Source: Pegea sp. RAD2-039
Taxonomy: Eukaryota; Chordata; Thaliacea; Salpida; Salpidae
Assembly: GCA_034620365.1 (NCBI GenBank)
Contig: JAQGEQ010000162.1
Location: 62,001-126,000 of the forward strand
Length of the DNA: 64,000 nucleotides
Direction of reading: 5' to 3'
The notes beneath the pieces were generated by a model. That model was not told the DNA's origin, did not search any database, and worked only from the letters and a program-made list of their open reading frames with translations. Made by a program: the position numbers and the translations under genes. This document shows positions 11,345-22,905 of this stretch, piece after piece. Position 1 is the stretch's first letter. Every line of letters begins with the position of its first letter.

Positions 11345-11617
11345 CTAAGAAAAAAAAAATATTGTAAATTTTAGATGAAAAAAAGATTCTGATAATCGTT
11401 TTTATTTTATTTATTTTATTTTGACTTATTTTCATGATTTTACAATAAACATTGTATCCTAGATACTAAAGTCTTAATTTTGTCTCAAATTATCGTGAAT
11501 TCTGAATTTACCACTAAAACAAATTATAAAAAAAGGTTTAGTAATAAAAAATGGATATTTAAAAATAAAATATAAAAAATTAGTTACTTTTTTGCTGAAC
11601 TTCGGTTTATCAAAAAA
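11345..11617 (-). pseudogene. RING deletion scar and last exon of gene J, copy 1
   Basis: Immediately 5' of the linker exon, where P3 has about 480 bp with both RING exons, this copy has a short T-rich joint (about 11,383-11,420). P2 has the same joint. Exon J3 at 11,474-11,513 follows TTTTAG and reads GKFRIHDNLRQN then stop. The following J2 exon is cut at about 11,615, where the sequence switches from gene J to a family Q D exon. Confidence 0.5.
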
Positions 11618-11760
11618 ATGTCTTTTTAAACCATCAAAAGTTGAAACATTTTCAACAAGTTCATATATCTTCATCAACTCCAGTATTGTGGAAAAAGTAG
11701 CTCCAAAATCTATCAGAAATTTCATTGATTCCCAATCTAATGGAAAATAAAAGATCAAAA
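11618..11760 (-). pseudogene. Q3: isolated D exon of family Q fused to gene J remains
   Basis: Reads ESMKFLIDFGATFSTILELM, then KIYELVENVSTFDGLKRHFF, on the minus strand, and continues without a stop into DKPKFSKK, which belongs to gene J exon J2. It matches the D exon at 50,325-50,450. The join at about 11,612-11,620 is a recombination point between two duplicated units. The fused frame is open, but no matching downstream exons exist, so a product is unlikely. Confidence 0.45.
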
Positions 11761-12817
11761 TAAGTTGATCATCTCCAAAAGATTAGTTATCAGTTATAAT
11801 TATACAGTTGAACCATCATGAAAAATATTTTCTGTTTAAGAAACAACTCAAAGAAATTATTCAAATTTGACAAAAAGGTTAGGAGGAATAGTGAGATTTC
11901 TTGTTTAATCTTATGATATTCTTATAGAATTTGTAATTAAGATTTTTTCTTAGTTTCTTCATCTTATAATAAAAAATTAAATCTAAAAACAAATTTTATT
12001 AGCAGTGGAAATTATGAAGAAACTATTATTTAATATTTTCTTAAAGAAAAACGGTTTGTTGGATGTCTGTAATTGATATTTATCAGATATTAATTTTCTT
12101 CGAATATTATGTCTGTATTTGATTGAGATCAGATTTTAATTTTCATCGATAATTTTAATATGATCAGTTAACTTCAGATGGCAATTTAAATTTTAAATTA
12201 GACGAAAAGTAATATTTCTATTTGATAATATCTAAGTTGTTGGATCAAGTCTTTTCTAGGTAATTTTTGGTTAATTGTTATTGGGACATGTTGATGCTTC
12301 AGTATTCTGCACTATGTTGGAAAACCTACCTTTCTTCACAAGTATAAAGTTCCAAAGGATAAAACATCACTGTGAATCTTCATCTTGTGATTTCCGAAAT
12401 TATATTCAAAACTTTTGATTCAAATATTATTTGTTTTTTTAATCTTAGATTACTTTGAACTTTTTGTTTTTACAAGTTATTCGTAAATAATTTTGGCAAA
12501 CTTTCAAATTGATGTTGCGCAATGAATGCACCTACTTGTTTATTGATTTATTTGATGTATTCTTACATCATCAGCTGTAAAAATTCTTTTCAAACTTCTC
12601 TATCTTCCATCTTGAATAGTTTTGTAAATTTATTACTTTTTGATTTCATCTCAGAAGTTGTGTTTTGTAAATTACACTTGTTCATTGAGAATGCATAAAA
12701 GAAAGATCAAAGTTTTTGTCTGAATAACCTTAATAAAGATTATTCTCATTAATAATCTGTCATTCTTTTAACTACATGATTACAGTTTCTTTTTAAACGT
12801 TTCTTTTTACATATTTT
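11761..12817. repeat. Duplicated block W1
   Basis: Collinear with 50,470-51,490, from the TTAAGAAACAACTCAAAGAA intron block to the ACTACATGATTACAGTTTC left edge of the microsatellite. Short minus-strand stretches with coding-like composition occur (for example VGAFIAQHQFESLPKIF in the 51.2-kb copy). No start, splice pair or recognised domain could be tied to them. Confidence 0.7.
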
Positions 12818-12934
12818 CCTCATCATCATCATCACCACCATCAACATCATCGTCATCATCATCATCATCATCACCATCATCATCATCAACATCATCATCA
12901 TCATCATCATCATCATCATTATCATCATCATCAA

Positions 12935-12966
<32 letters not shown>

Positions 12967-13013
12967 ACATCATCATCATCATCATCATCATCATCAGCAT
13001 CATCATCTTCATC

Positions 13014-13092
<79 letters not shown>

Positions 13093-13143
13093 GCACATCA
13101 TCATCATCATCATCATCATCACATCATCATCATCATCATCAAG

Positions 13144-13183
<40 letters not shown>

Positions 13184-13341
13184 ACATCAACATCATCAAC
13201 ATCATCAACATCATCAACATCATCAACATCATCAACATCATCAACATCATCAACATCATCAACATCATCAACATCATCAACATCATCATAATCATCATCA
13301 TCACCATCATCAGATCATCATCATCATGATCATCATCAACA
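12818..13341. repeat. Long ATC/TCA trinucleotide microsatellite
   Basis: About 520 bp of TCA/ATC repeats on the plus strand (GAT/TGA on the minus strand). Scattered AAC and CAC variants occur, and within 13,180-13,290 there is a regular 9-bp period (AACATCATC). Two short phase slips (GCACATC near 13,093 and CACATC near 13,120) divide the array. Open frames through it (poly-Met on the minus strand) are by-products of the repeat. The paralogous site at 51,490-51,510 holds only CGATCATCATCAA, so the expansion is specific to this copy or was lost in the other. Confidence 0.97.
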
Positions 13342-13870
13342 ACTAATTTACATTCAGAAATTCAACATGAGTTTATTGCTCTTATTAGTATCATTGATTC
13401 TTTAGATTAAGTGTTTAATGCAGTCTATTTGCTAAAAAAGTTTGCTTCTTTAAATACATCTTTCAATTCCTTATTCTAGTCATATGCATCAGAAACTACA
13501 TATATAAAGTCTAATTATATAACAGTTTAAATAATTACTTCATTAAAAAGAAAATTTACTTTACAATTCTCTATTTAGTTTCTAACACTGATTTTGTCAA
13601 AAAACAGAAATTAAATTTTGGTCATATTCGGATAAATATGGAAAACTTGTTACAATTTGTAAACTAACAGAAATGGACCATGAAAATATTTATTTATCTT
13701 TTCAAAATGGAAAATTGCTTTTTGCTTTGTTTAAAAGCGTTGTTTACTTCTGTTATACTAAAGTTGTGATTTTTTAAAAGTCTGAATTTACAAAGGTAAA
13801 AAATATTTGCAAAATTTAATAGATTAATATAATTTTAGATAAAATTTTAATCACTTTTTTAAAAATATAA
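13342..13870. other. Right part of block W1, no gene
   Basis: Up to about 13,610 this follows 51,515-51,720 (ATTGCTCTTAT, TGCAGTCTATTTGCT, TACAATTCTCTATTTA), with extra sequence in this copy. The remainder to the 7SL-like element is AT-rich. No exon or repeat was supported. Confidence 0.5.
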
Positions 13871-14151
13871 AAAGAAATGGGTCCAATCTTTTTGGTTAGG
13901 CTGTGACACTTGTTTAGATGTATTGATGGGGATATAGAATATAAGACACCCCTGTCGAAGCATCAGAATGCAGAGAACTAACTGAGGATATTTGAGGATC
14001 TAGCAAGCTAGACAGAACTATAGAGAATTATCATAAAGCTGCAAGAATACTCGACAACCATACAAGTGCACACAGCTTCTAACCTCATACCGTCCACCAT
14101 CTCAAGCCTCCTAGCAACTGGATTACAAGCGCACGCCACAACGCCCGGCGA
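13871..14151 (-). mobile_element. 7SL (SRP RNA)-related element, copy 2, near full length
   Basis: The minus-strand 5' end CGCCGGGCGTTGTGGCGTGC and the 3' end CACAGCCTAACC then CCCATTTCTTTTT match copy 1. The centre differs but is shared with copy 3 at 42.4 kb, including a perfect hairpin GATCTAGCAAGCTAGAC. The 5' ~100 bases hold the Pol III A-box-like region of 7SL. The length of about 281 bases is close to a normal SRP RNA, yet the S-domain is not recognisable. Copies 2 and 3 were duplicated with the attached Y block, while copy 1 is an older relative. Confidence 0.65.
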
Positions 14152-15220
14152 AAGAAATTTATAAAGTTAATATTTAAACTTTGTTTTTGATGATTATTTT
14201 TCTGCTTAAACATTATTTACCCAATTTTTTAGCCTATCTTTTAAGAAAACAATTTTAAAAACAAATTTTATTCATACTTGTTTATTATAAAAAATATTTA
14301 ACTAAACTATTATTTTAAGTTAATTGAAGTCTGGCAACCATTATTAAATTTGTAATGTTTTTTAACATTAAATGTTATCACTAAAAATTGAAGCCTTTTT
14401 ATGAATCTTTTAATATTTTAGCATTTAACATACATTGGTAAATTCAATTTTAATTACTGAATTTGGCCAATAATTTTTAATTAAATTCTAATTATATTTA
14501 TAAAAAAGTTGATTTACTCTGTTTTATCAAAGCTGATATATTTTCTAACTCTTTTTTATCAATTAATTCCGCAATTTAGTTCATTTCACTGAGCAATCAG
14601 TAATCACTTAACAATGTCTTAACCCAAAATTTGTTTATTATTCCTTCTGTTTAACTTATTCACTATTACTTACTCAATACAGCAATTTTTACACATTTTA
14701 TAAATAAGCTTGTTCTTTCTTTTACTAAAAATTTGATAATTAAGTTAATTTGAATTTTACTTATGAATATTATTTACAGTTTAAACTAAAATTAAATTTA
14801 ACTATTTCTTTCATTAGATGCATTTTTTTACGGAAATGTCACCTTAACTAGCTTCACTGAAAAATACTAAAGAGTACTTATTATAAAGTAAATTCTAATT
14901 TGATTCAACTATTTGTTTTATTTCAGAATCTTCTCATTCATCTGATTCTACGATCATATACAACGAAAAAATCTATACAAGAAAAATAATTTCAATATCA
15001 ACTACTAAAAATCATTCAACGTAACAGTCTTGATAAAGTGAAGTTGTTTTGCCTACATTTTAAATATGCCTTTTGTGTTAAATTAAATGTAAGACTATTT
15101 TGTTGACTGAAAAGTTTATAAAAATAATTATAGCAACTTGATTCTATTAATTAAAAAGTTTTATTATTAAACAATTAGTATTTGTAAAATTGTAGAAATA
15201 TAATTTCACTAATTTTCTAC

Positions 15221-15535
15221 CGTTTGCCTTTGATTGATCAGCCACATTGTTAACCTTGCATTTAAGAGCTTTCTTAGAAATTTCAGCAGCTGGAGATACT
15301 TCAATAGGAGGCTTAGTAAATTTTTAGTTGTTTCTTCACAGTCTTGGAAATCTTCTCGACTTTAATGAAACCTGTTCAAATAAATTTTAATATATTTTAA
15401 TTTGCTAAATATCAATTTCCTTTTTTGTTACGTTTTTTAAAAAGGTGAAAATCAGTTTGAGCCCAACACCATCTCTTCCTGGCTAATATCCTTCTTGGCT
15501 AACAACCTTTCTTCCTGCTTCACAACATCTTCCAT
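15221..15535 (-). pseudogene. H/G gene start, copy 1
   Basis: Exon H starts at an ATG (15,535) and reads MEDVVKQEERLLAKK, then DISQEEMVLGSN, before a TGA. Exon G (about 15,221-15,373) follows after an intron ending TTTGAACAG, and ends at G|GTAGAA. In this copy G is out of frame because a few bases are missing relative to the 52-kb copy, where it reads SREDFQDCEETTKNSTK and then PPIEVSPAAETSKKA. The product is a short, charged, probably disordered N-terminus. No family was recognised. H is best preserved here and G is best preserved at 52 kb. Confidence 0.4.
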
Positions 15536-17029
15536 TATGACTTAAAGGACACTTTTCAATTTCTTTTTAAATACAAACAAACTTTTATTCTAAGCTTATA
15601 TTTAACAATCTCTAAATATTTTTTATACAAACTATATTTTAAAACAAATTAAATAATAATTAAAATATTTAATCTGATCCTAAAAGCATTCAAATCAAGA
15701 TACTATAGTGGCTTAGTTTTAAAAAGAATTCTTCAAGATCAGTTAGATTAACATAATTACATAAGTTCTTCGTCTACATTCAAAAATTCAATTAGAAATA
15801 TAAAAGATTAGTAACAATAGTTTGAAAAGAGTGTAAAATGACTGCCTAAAGGCAAATGATATAATAATCTTATGTCTTGGAATTATAGCATTTTCTTATA
15901 TTGCACAACAGTAATTTACATTCATCAAGAAAGATTGCAAAATTTTTAATTTTACTAAATAATAGCTGGTTTATATAGTTTTATGGCTATTAATCTACTT
16001 TAGATAAAATTGAAAGCTTGCAGACAGGGATAGAACATTTTTATTTTCAAGCCGTCTGCTTAAAAACTTAGTTTAATTTGCAAATTAAAGCATAATCTTT
16101 CTCTAATCATATTTCATCTTTTCAATTAAACTTTTAATTGTTTTCAACATAAAAATTAATAAGAAATATTTTTTTCAATCAAAATAGGCTTTTGCAAAAA
16201 GTACAATTCGATTTTTAGCAGTCAAAGAACTTTCCTGTAGATAACCAAAAGTTAAAAGTTTTTAGTTCCAATAAAATATTAATGTTTATAAACTTTATTG
16301 TTATAAAGTTGGTATAAAGTTTATATTCAAATATTATAAAATTGTTAGTTATCTAATATCGAATACATAACTTAATCATATAATTTGTATATAGCTTGTC
16401 ATCGAAGCTGATTTGTCAATGTTTCCTGAATTGTTGTTACCTAAAAATTCTCAAAAGAAAGAAAATTGGATATAGAAGAAACTAACTACTTTCAAAAGTT
16501 TGACTTGCTGAGATGACAGGAGTTATTTTACGTGAAATTGAGTTTTGATGAAAGGGTTTCTTCGATGATAATGACTCAACTAATTAGTCGACCCAGCTGG
16601 ATTTCAAAAGCAATTAATTTATAATTATTTAGTCAATGATCTAAAACTAGTTAACGATCAAAATAAATACATTTTAATTCTTTGTAATATGAATTTAATT
16701 TGATTAAATTTTTTTTTGTCTGTCACTATAGCTTTGAATGAATTTTCAAAAAGTAATTAATACTTTCCATTATTTGATAAAATCAATAATAAAAATTAAA
16801 CGAATGTCTGATGGAAAAGTTTTATCATTCGATCACAAATTTTTACAATTTTATAAAATGATTTGATTAAGGTTTTTGGAGTCTTAAATCAAATAGGTTT
16901 TATCTATTTTTTAAGTTGAAGTAATTATATTTACCCTAAAAAAAAACGTTTGCAAAAACAAGTTAGCAGCAGGAAAATAGTGACTTTGAAGTCAAAGTAT
17001 TTAGCATCGAAATGCAATTGTAAGAAATC

Positions 17030-18830
17030 TAAATGATAGGCATCAAGATAGAATGTAATACGTAAAAGAAAAAAGAAGTATATGCAAATGAAAGGCCGAA
17101 AGTAAAAGTGACAAGATGAAAATTATAAAGATGAAACCATCGATTTTAGCTGGCGCATTTGTGAATGAATAAGCTATTGCAACAAACGCACATCTGGCTG
17201 CAATGTGATTGAGATTGGATGATCGTGGAACTATTATTTATCTAGCTGTTTTCTTTCTTCATCTGCAGAATCGGTTTTATTTTGGTCTACGAAAGATGTT
17301 GATGAATGTCTTCAAATTTCACATTCGTCTGCAAGTTAAAGAAACTGTTTGTTAAACTGTTTGCTAGAAATGTACTTATATGTGCAATCCAAATCTAATT
17401 AGTTCTTATAAATTTTCCATTTAAACTTTATATTAAACTTTTCTTGTTCAGAGAACAGTTCTGTAATTTGATGTTTTACAAATAAAAGAAATACATTTTC
17501 TACAATTTCGATTAAAAATTTTAAATTGTTTCTAATGCGAAAAAATTTCGTTGGTTGTTTTGAAAATTGCAATAGATATATATGAGGGAAAACTTAATTG
17601 GAGATTTAAGGCTGTTTAAACAGTAGTACAAGTTTAACTTGTTAGATGCATTTCAGTTTTAATCTTTCAACTTTATATAAAAATAATGATCATGAAAATA
17701 CTAATTTAGTTTAAACTAAATGAAGTAACCTAATCAAACAAGAATCAGCTAACTTCTTTTAAAAGATGAAAACTTCCAAACAACAAGTAGCACTTTTGAA
17801 ACTACCTCATAAACAAAAGATTGTCTGGCGAGATCTCTTAGTTATTAGATTGATGAGATTAGATATTCTTTGATTTAACTGAAAATTCTCGAATATATTT
17901 TTTGAATATAGATATTTAGTGGAAACCATCAAACTAGAGATTCTAAGACAATTGTATGAAAATATCAAAACATTTTTATTGAAAATCGATCAAACCTGAA
18001 CAAATTACAGCATCATATAAAACGTTTCGATTTTCTCATTTTGTAATCAGACAACCTCATCAACCGATGTTTGTCTATCGAGTTCAAATATTTTCATCTT
18101 CCACCTAATAAGTACAAAAGAAGTTTTAATTTCGACCAACACTAACAATTGTGTTTGTTTTGAAACTGACCATCAATATGCTTTATGTTTTTATTCTATT
18201 TTATCCAAAATCTCTAATATTGAGAGAGGAATTTCGATTCTTTTATTTTCATTCACTACCCCTTCGAAGTTCTGCTTTCATTTTATCTACAAGTTTCAAA
18301 ATGGTGGATTCTGTGAAGAAAAACAATCATTAAAATAAACCACTAGGTAGCGCTATAATGAGAAGTTACCTGACAGATTGCGCCAGAAGTCATCTCTTAG
18401 AACGTTATTCAGTTTTTCTCTTTATTTTCGTGACAAAGTTGTTTTAAGCAAATTTGTTAAAGTTTTGTTAGTTTCTATGAAAAAAAATTATAAAATGATT
18501 TGAACAAAGCAAGAGCAACTAATTTGTAAATAAGTTTCGAACTAACTTGAACTAACAAAAGTAATCAAAGAAATTTAGTTTACTTCATAAGTAGGAACAT
18601 CTACAACAAGTGCAGATATCTCCATCAACTCCAATATTGTTGCTGAAGTGGCTTTCAAATCTGTCAACAATTTCATTAATATTTAATCTAGAAGTAAATA
18701 AGATTTGAAACAAGTAAATAATCACCTTAAAAATATTGTTCTTCGAAAGATTAGTTAAAAAATTAGATTCCAAATGTAAACGATCAGTTTTACTTCTATG
18801 GTCTCGTTCATCGAACAGAAATGTTTTTGT
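17030..18830 (-). pseudogene. Q4: family Q copy in block Y1
   Basis: The exons run 5' to 3' on the minus strand. A pre-D exon (about 18,690-18,800) reads RDHRSKTDRLHLESNFLTNL. The D exon (about 18,600-18,680) reads MKLLTDLKATSATILELMEI. A short RDDFWRNLS exon ends at TGTCAG|GTAAC near 18,370. The ES exon (18,190-18,330) reads STILKLVDKMKAELRRGSE and then shifts frame to KRIEIPLSILEILDKIE. The terminal exon at about 17,235-17,330 ends DSADEERKQLDK stop. Taken together, pre-D, D and ES resemble an all-helical TFIIS-N/LEDGF-type domain. At least one frameshift makes it non-functional as read. Confidence 0.42.
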
Positions 18831-19049
18831 TTACTGAAAAAGCAATTCAATGAAGCAATAACATCTAATATTTGTTTAAATATTAAAAAATATATTAAAA
18901 AAATTAATAATAATAACAGTGAAACAACATCTGAAAACTTTAAAAGTAAATGTTGTGTCTAAAGAGCAAAACTGGAAGGACTTCAACAGTTATCAGTTTA
19001 CTCTGGGATATAGGAAGAGTGCTGCTCAAGAATTAAAAGTAAACAAAGG

Positions 19050-19760
19050 TGCAATTGGACAAAAGAGGAGTATAAAAAAGTGATTTAAGCAAACTATTCT
19101 TAATTTTTAAGAACAACAGCATGAATAACGAAGCAAACAAACTGCAACTGGCTTAAAATGTTAGCTTTGAATATAATTAAAATTTTGATTCAGCTAGATG
19201 TACAACCATCGCAGAATTTATTAAACTAACGAAGACTAACACAACTAGAGTTTCACAAAGTAGAATTAAAAGTACAAGTAAAAATCAATGAAATAAAAGA
19301 GAAGTTGATAGAAGGATAATAACATCACAACCAACACTAGCTAGTCAATCTAAAGCAAGCAGTAGGTCTGTTTTAACACAACGACCTTTGAACTCAGTGA
19401 ATCAAATACATTTTCCGCACAACGTAATGACTTATTAGGATATCAGACCCAAATTTAAGATCATCATATCAATAGAACTGTATCGAATGTCATTATTAAT
19501 TAGAAAATGTTTGACAAATTTGATGAAAAACTGGAGTACATCTTGCGCATAGCAGAAAGATTATCATTTAAACAAACATCACACGAAGAGTCATCCAAGG
19601 TGACTCGTTCTCTGCTGTATCTCATTAATTTCATTTTTAAACTATTGGATAGAATACTAGATAAGATTTACAACAAAATAAAATCATACTTGTTCTATAT
19701 GGATGACTTGAAAACCTATGCTTTAATAATCATCTATCTAAATACAAGTAACTAGAAAGA
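19050..19760 (+). mobile_element. Non-LTR reverse transcriptase debris
   Basis: The plus-strand frame 19,507-19,755 contains SYLFYMDDLKTYA, which matches the reverse-transcriptase catalytic motif form F/L-Y-MDD-L-K-L-Y-A found in several LINE clades. No other RT motifs are in frame, and the frame stops soon after. This stretch replaces about 190 bp of different sequence at 48,090-48,275 in block Y2, so the two copies have undergone different internal deletions of a longer element. Family and full extent are uncertain. Confidence 0.35.
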
Positions 19761-21240
19761 GAAATCAGAAAAATGTTAAAAGTAAACACGAAAATAATTC
19801 AAGGTGTGTTTGTTACTTTTGAAATAACATCGAAGGAGTTTGAGAAGTTTACTGAACAAAATATCATCATCATTTCAAGGTGATGAAGTTCAAAAGATTG
19901 CTCTGTGAAGAACAGCAAACATACTACGGAAAGTTCTGATGCTAAATTGAATTTGAAATATTTGCTGCGTTTTTACTTGTTACTTACTTTTACTGTTTGT
20001 TATCAACTGCAAAACTATGTGTCTTCCTCCAAGCAAATCATCACTGCCATAAGGGATTTCCCAATTTTACATTTCTTCTTTTTGAATAGTTGTTAGTGAC
20101 GCTCTCTTTTATTCATCTGTAACCATGGCACTAATATAAGCCTTATATTTAGTTGTGGTGACTGGTAACCAGAAATTCTATTTTCAAAAAAAAACTTCTT
20201 AATAATTATAGTTCTTATTTTGTATTTTTAAAAGAGAAATCAATGAAACAACCAAAAAAATCATTATATTGTCAATTTTATCTTAAATAAGGAGATCTAT
20301 ACCAATTTCCAACATGAAGTATAAAGTACAAGAGTTACAACTCAGAATAAAAATGATGAAATGACGATATAGAACTTAAATAAGAATATAAAATTATTTA
20401 AAAAATGTATAACTCACTCGTGGTAATCTTTGAAAGTCATCCACCTATATATTTACTTTAAAAGGTTTTTGCTGGATTCGTTTTATTTCTAAGGAAAAGA
20501 ATATTAGAAGATTAGTTAAATGTCCTAAATGAGTTGAAATTTCAATTTTTTATAATTAGAAACAATCCATCTTTAAAATAGAAAAGAAATAATATTTTAA
20601 ATCCAATTTACAAGATATAAAAGCACTTGAAATTATTTTCATGATCTTTTAAAATGGAATCATTTTGATATATAATAACTTAGTTCTTACAGAAAATTTT
20701 GAAACAATTTAAATTAATGTTTATTTTTCCTATGACTTTTAGATTCAATATTAATTTTAATCCAAATGAATAATTAAAACTGTGTTTATAGAAAGTAATA
20801 ACAAATATGCAATTTAGTTTTGATTTATAGTTAAGTATTATAAAATATAATTGTTCTTTAACAAAATCTTAAAAATAATAAAATTAATAAAATATTGAAT
20901 TAAATCTAACAGAAAAATATTTAAAAAATACACTTAAATAAAAAGCATTATGTATACTTTTAAAATAGATTTAGAAGTAGGTTTTCAAAATATATAATTT
21001 ACAAAAAATAAATTTTAAAAATTACTCTAAAATTGAAATGAAAAATTAAATCATGAAACTAATTATTTTTTAAATCCAAATAATTATAGACCTTAAAGAT
21101 TACTATAAACTTATTGTTTACTTTTGTAGATGTTTATAATTCAGACAAATTATAAAAAGTTTTAGCAAAACTTCTCCTACATAAAATTAACTAAATCAAT
21201 CAATTTATATCTCAAAGTTTTGAAAAGGTTTTAACTTCAA

Positions 21241-22075
21241 AAAAAATTAAAAAAAGGTAATACTTACAACTTTAAGCTTCTATAACAACCATAAAATTAA
21301 TAAAACACCTAAAACAATTAATTTATAAGATTTAAAAGATAAATAATTAACTTTTTAAGATATAAAATTGTTTGAAACTAAACAACAAGTAGATACAAAG
21401 TTGATACAAAAAATCACTTTAAAACTACAAGTCATGAGATTCAAAACTTTTATGCTCGACATTTAAAAGTTACTGCTAAAAAACATTTACAAATTTTCAT
21501 TTTTATAAAACTATAATTTACCAAGCAGCTAAGAAGTACAAATCAACCTCTAATTAATTTTAATTTATATATATTTTTCAGTTTCAATAAATTTAGTAAC
21601 ATAAGTCTGAGTTAAAAAAAACTGAATGATTTAATAAGACCATCTGTAGGTTTGCTATAAAACTATGAATAGTAAATAATTGGGTTATTCAATTATCTTA
21701 CTACTATGACCTGTAAAATTACTCTTTCATAGCATCAAACTAAAAACCTTATTATTTTGACAAAATATGCGCAAAATAATCCGAACATATTATTAACAAT
21801 GAATTATTATCAACCAAAATATTTAATTGTCTTTCACTTAAAAATATCAAAGAAAACCCCCATTACCGAAATCACAATTTAGTTTAGGTGGTCTACTTAA
21901 CTTCCCACTTATCAATAATTAGCAACATTAATCGGATTAGACTTATTTTTTAAAAGATAGATGTGGCTTAATATCAAAGTTACACATTTTTATTTGAAAA
22001 ATTTAAGCTTTATACTCGTGGTGGTTTAGAGTTAGTTTTATTTTCAGTAGCTAAGTATTTACATCATCATTACAA
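21241..22075. other. AT-rich DNA without a recognised gene
   Basis: Between the end of block Y1 and the LINE fragment. Part of it (21,240-21,900) shows faint, rearranged similarity to 5.16-6.0 kb (lysine- and isoleucine-rich short frames, ACTACTATGACC-like motif), suggesting an older duplication. No exon could be supported. Confidence 0.45.
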
Positions 22076-22535
22076 AGGTATCTACTCCTACTATTTCCTA
22101 CTCCAATATCCTTTCAAATATCTCTGAGATGGTAGATCTAGACATAACAGTTGATATAGTATCTAAGGCTATTTCTTCTCTAAAATCAACAGTTTCCAAC
22201 ACCCCAGATCAAATCCCAGCTTTGTTTTTAAGAAAAAGTACTTCTTCTTTAGCGCTACCCTTATCGCTACTCTTTAACATGACTCTTAAGCGGGGAAGAC
22301 TTCCACAAATTTGGAAGAATGCTATCATTACTTCAATTTATAAGAAGGGTCCCAGAAACACTGCATTTAGCTACAGACCAGTTTCGCTGACTTCGGTTAT
22401 CTGCAGAACTCAAGAACATATCATTCACAACCACATAACTAGATCTAATTTGTGAGAATGTGTGTTAGCGAGAGGTGCTCTCTTTAGGCACCCTCCTTCA
22501 CATTTATTGTAATAAATAAATAAATAAATAGATAA
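22076..22535 (+). mobile_element. CR1-like LINE fragment: RT segment plus 3' tail
   Basis: The plus-strand frame from about 22,076 to the stop at 22,453-22,455 encodes an internal part of a non-LTR reverse transcriptase: VSKAISSLKSTV, then DQIPALFLRK, LSLLFNMTLKRGRLPQIWKN, AIITSIYKKGPRN, and SYRPVSLTSVICRTQEHII. These correspond to RT motifs 1-2a (the usual SPGPDGIP is changed to SNTPDQIP, and NYRPVSLTS to SYRPVSLTS). The RT then breaks off and is joined directly to the element's 3' tail (22,456-22,535) with AATAAATAAATA repeats. Most of the RT, including the catalytic YADD region, is deleted, so the copy is dead. Confidence 0.85.
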
Positions 22536-22544
22536 AAGTATCCT

Positions 22545-22905
22545 AGTTGATTAGCTAATGTTGTGTTTATAGTTGCAAGCTTTTTATCAGTGGCATAGTC
22601 GGCTGATGACTTTTAATATAGCGCCTCTACTGGTTACTATGGTTTGGTTGTCACGCTTCGTTCCTTACAAATGTTTTCTGAGTCACGTGCTTATAAAATC
22701 TTTATAAAAACGGTTTCGCATGAGTAGAAAGAACGTGTGGTTGATAGCAAAAAGGAATTTGAAAGGTTTTTTTGCAATATAGCAGCGCTGTCAGACTGAT
22801 GAAACAGAAGGTCTCCATAACATTAACAATTAAGTAACTTTTAATTCAAAAGTCTATAGAAAGATTTATTTCATCTACAATATACTAGAATTAGAGAAAG
22901 ATTTA
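22545..22905. repeat. Block Z3 fragment
   Basis: Matches 6,175-6,580 and 53,935-54,310 (TTGATTAGCTAATGTTGTG, GCGCCTCTACTGGTTACTA, CGCTTCGTT). The exon seen at 54,138-54,323 is heavily degraded here. Only this part of block Z is present, bounded on the left by the LINE tail. Confidence 0.7.

Larger units (their letters stand above)
14152..21240. repeat. Duplicated block Y1 (7.1 kb)
   Basis: Collinear with 42,654-49,765 (Y2) at high identity, and 14,885-16,620 also matches 51,720-53,755 (Y3). It contains the H/G exons, family Q copy Q4 and reverse-transcriptase debris. The right edge is sharp: after TCTCAAAGTTTTGAAAAGG this copy enters unique AT-rich DNA, whereas Y2 enters family Q copy Q8. 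The parts 14,160-15,200, 15,700-17,000 and 20,100-21,240 show no gene. Confidence 0.85.

Noticed and set aside
13180-13290. Regular 9-bp direct repeats as a possible CRISPR-like or protein-binding array
   Set aside because: Units are far too short, have no spacers, and are a higher-order period of the trinucleotide repeat.
12749-13310. Open frames of almost pure Met/Leu
   Set aside because: They are frames through the ATC microsatellite and have no splice signals or non-repeat content.
13871-14151. Functional SRP RNA gene
   Set aside because: The conserved S-domain features (SRP54-binding asymmetric loop, GGAG-type tetraloop) could not be found in any copy.
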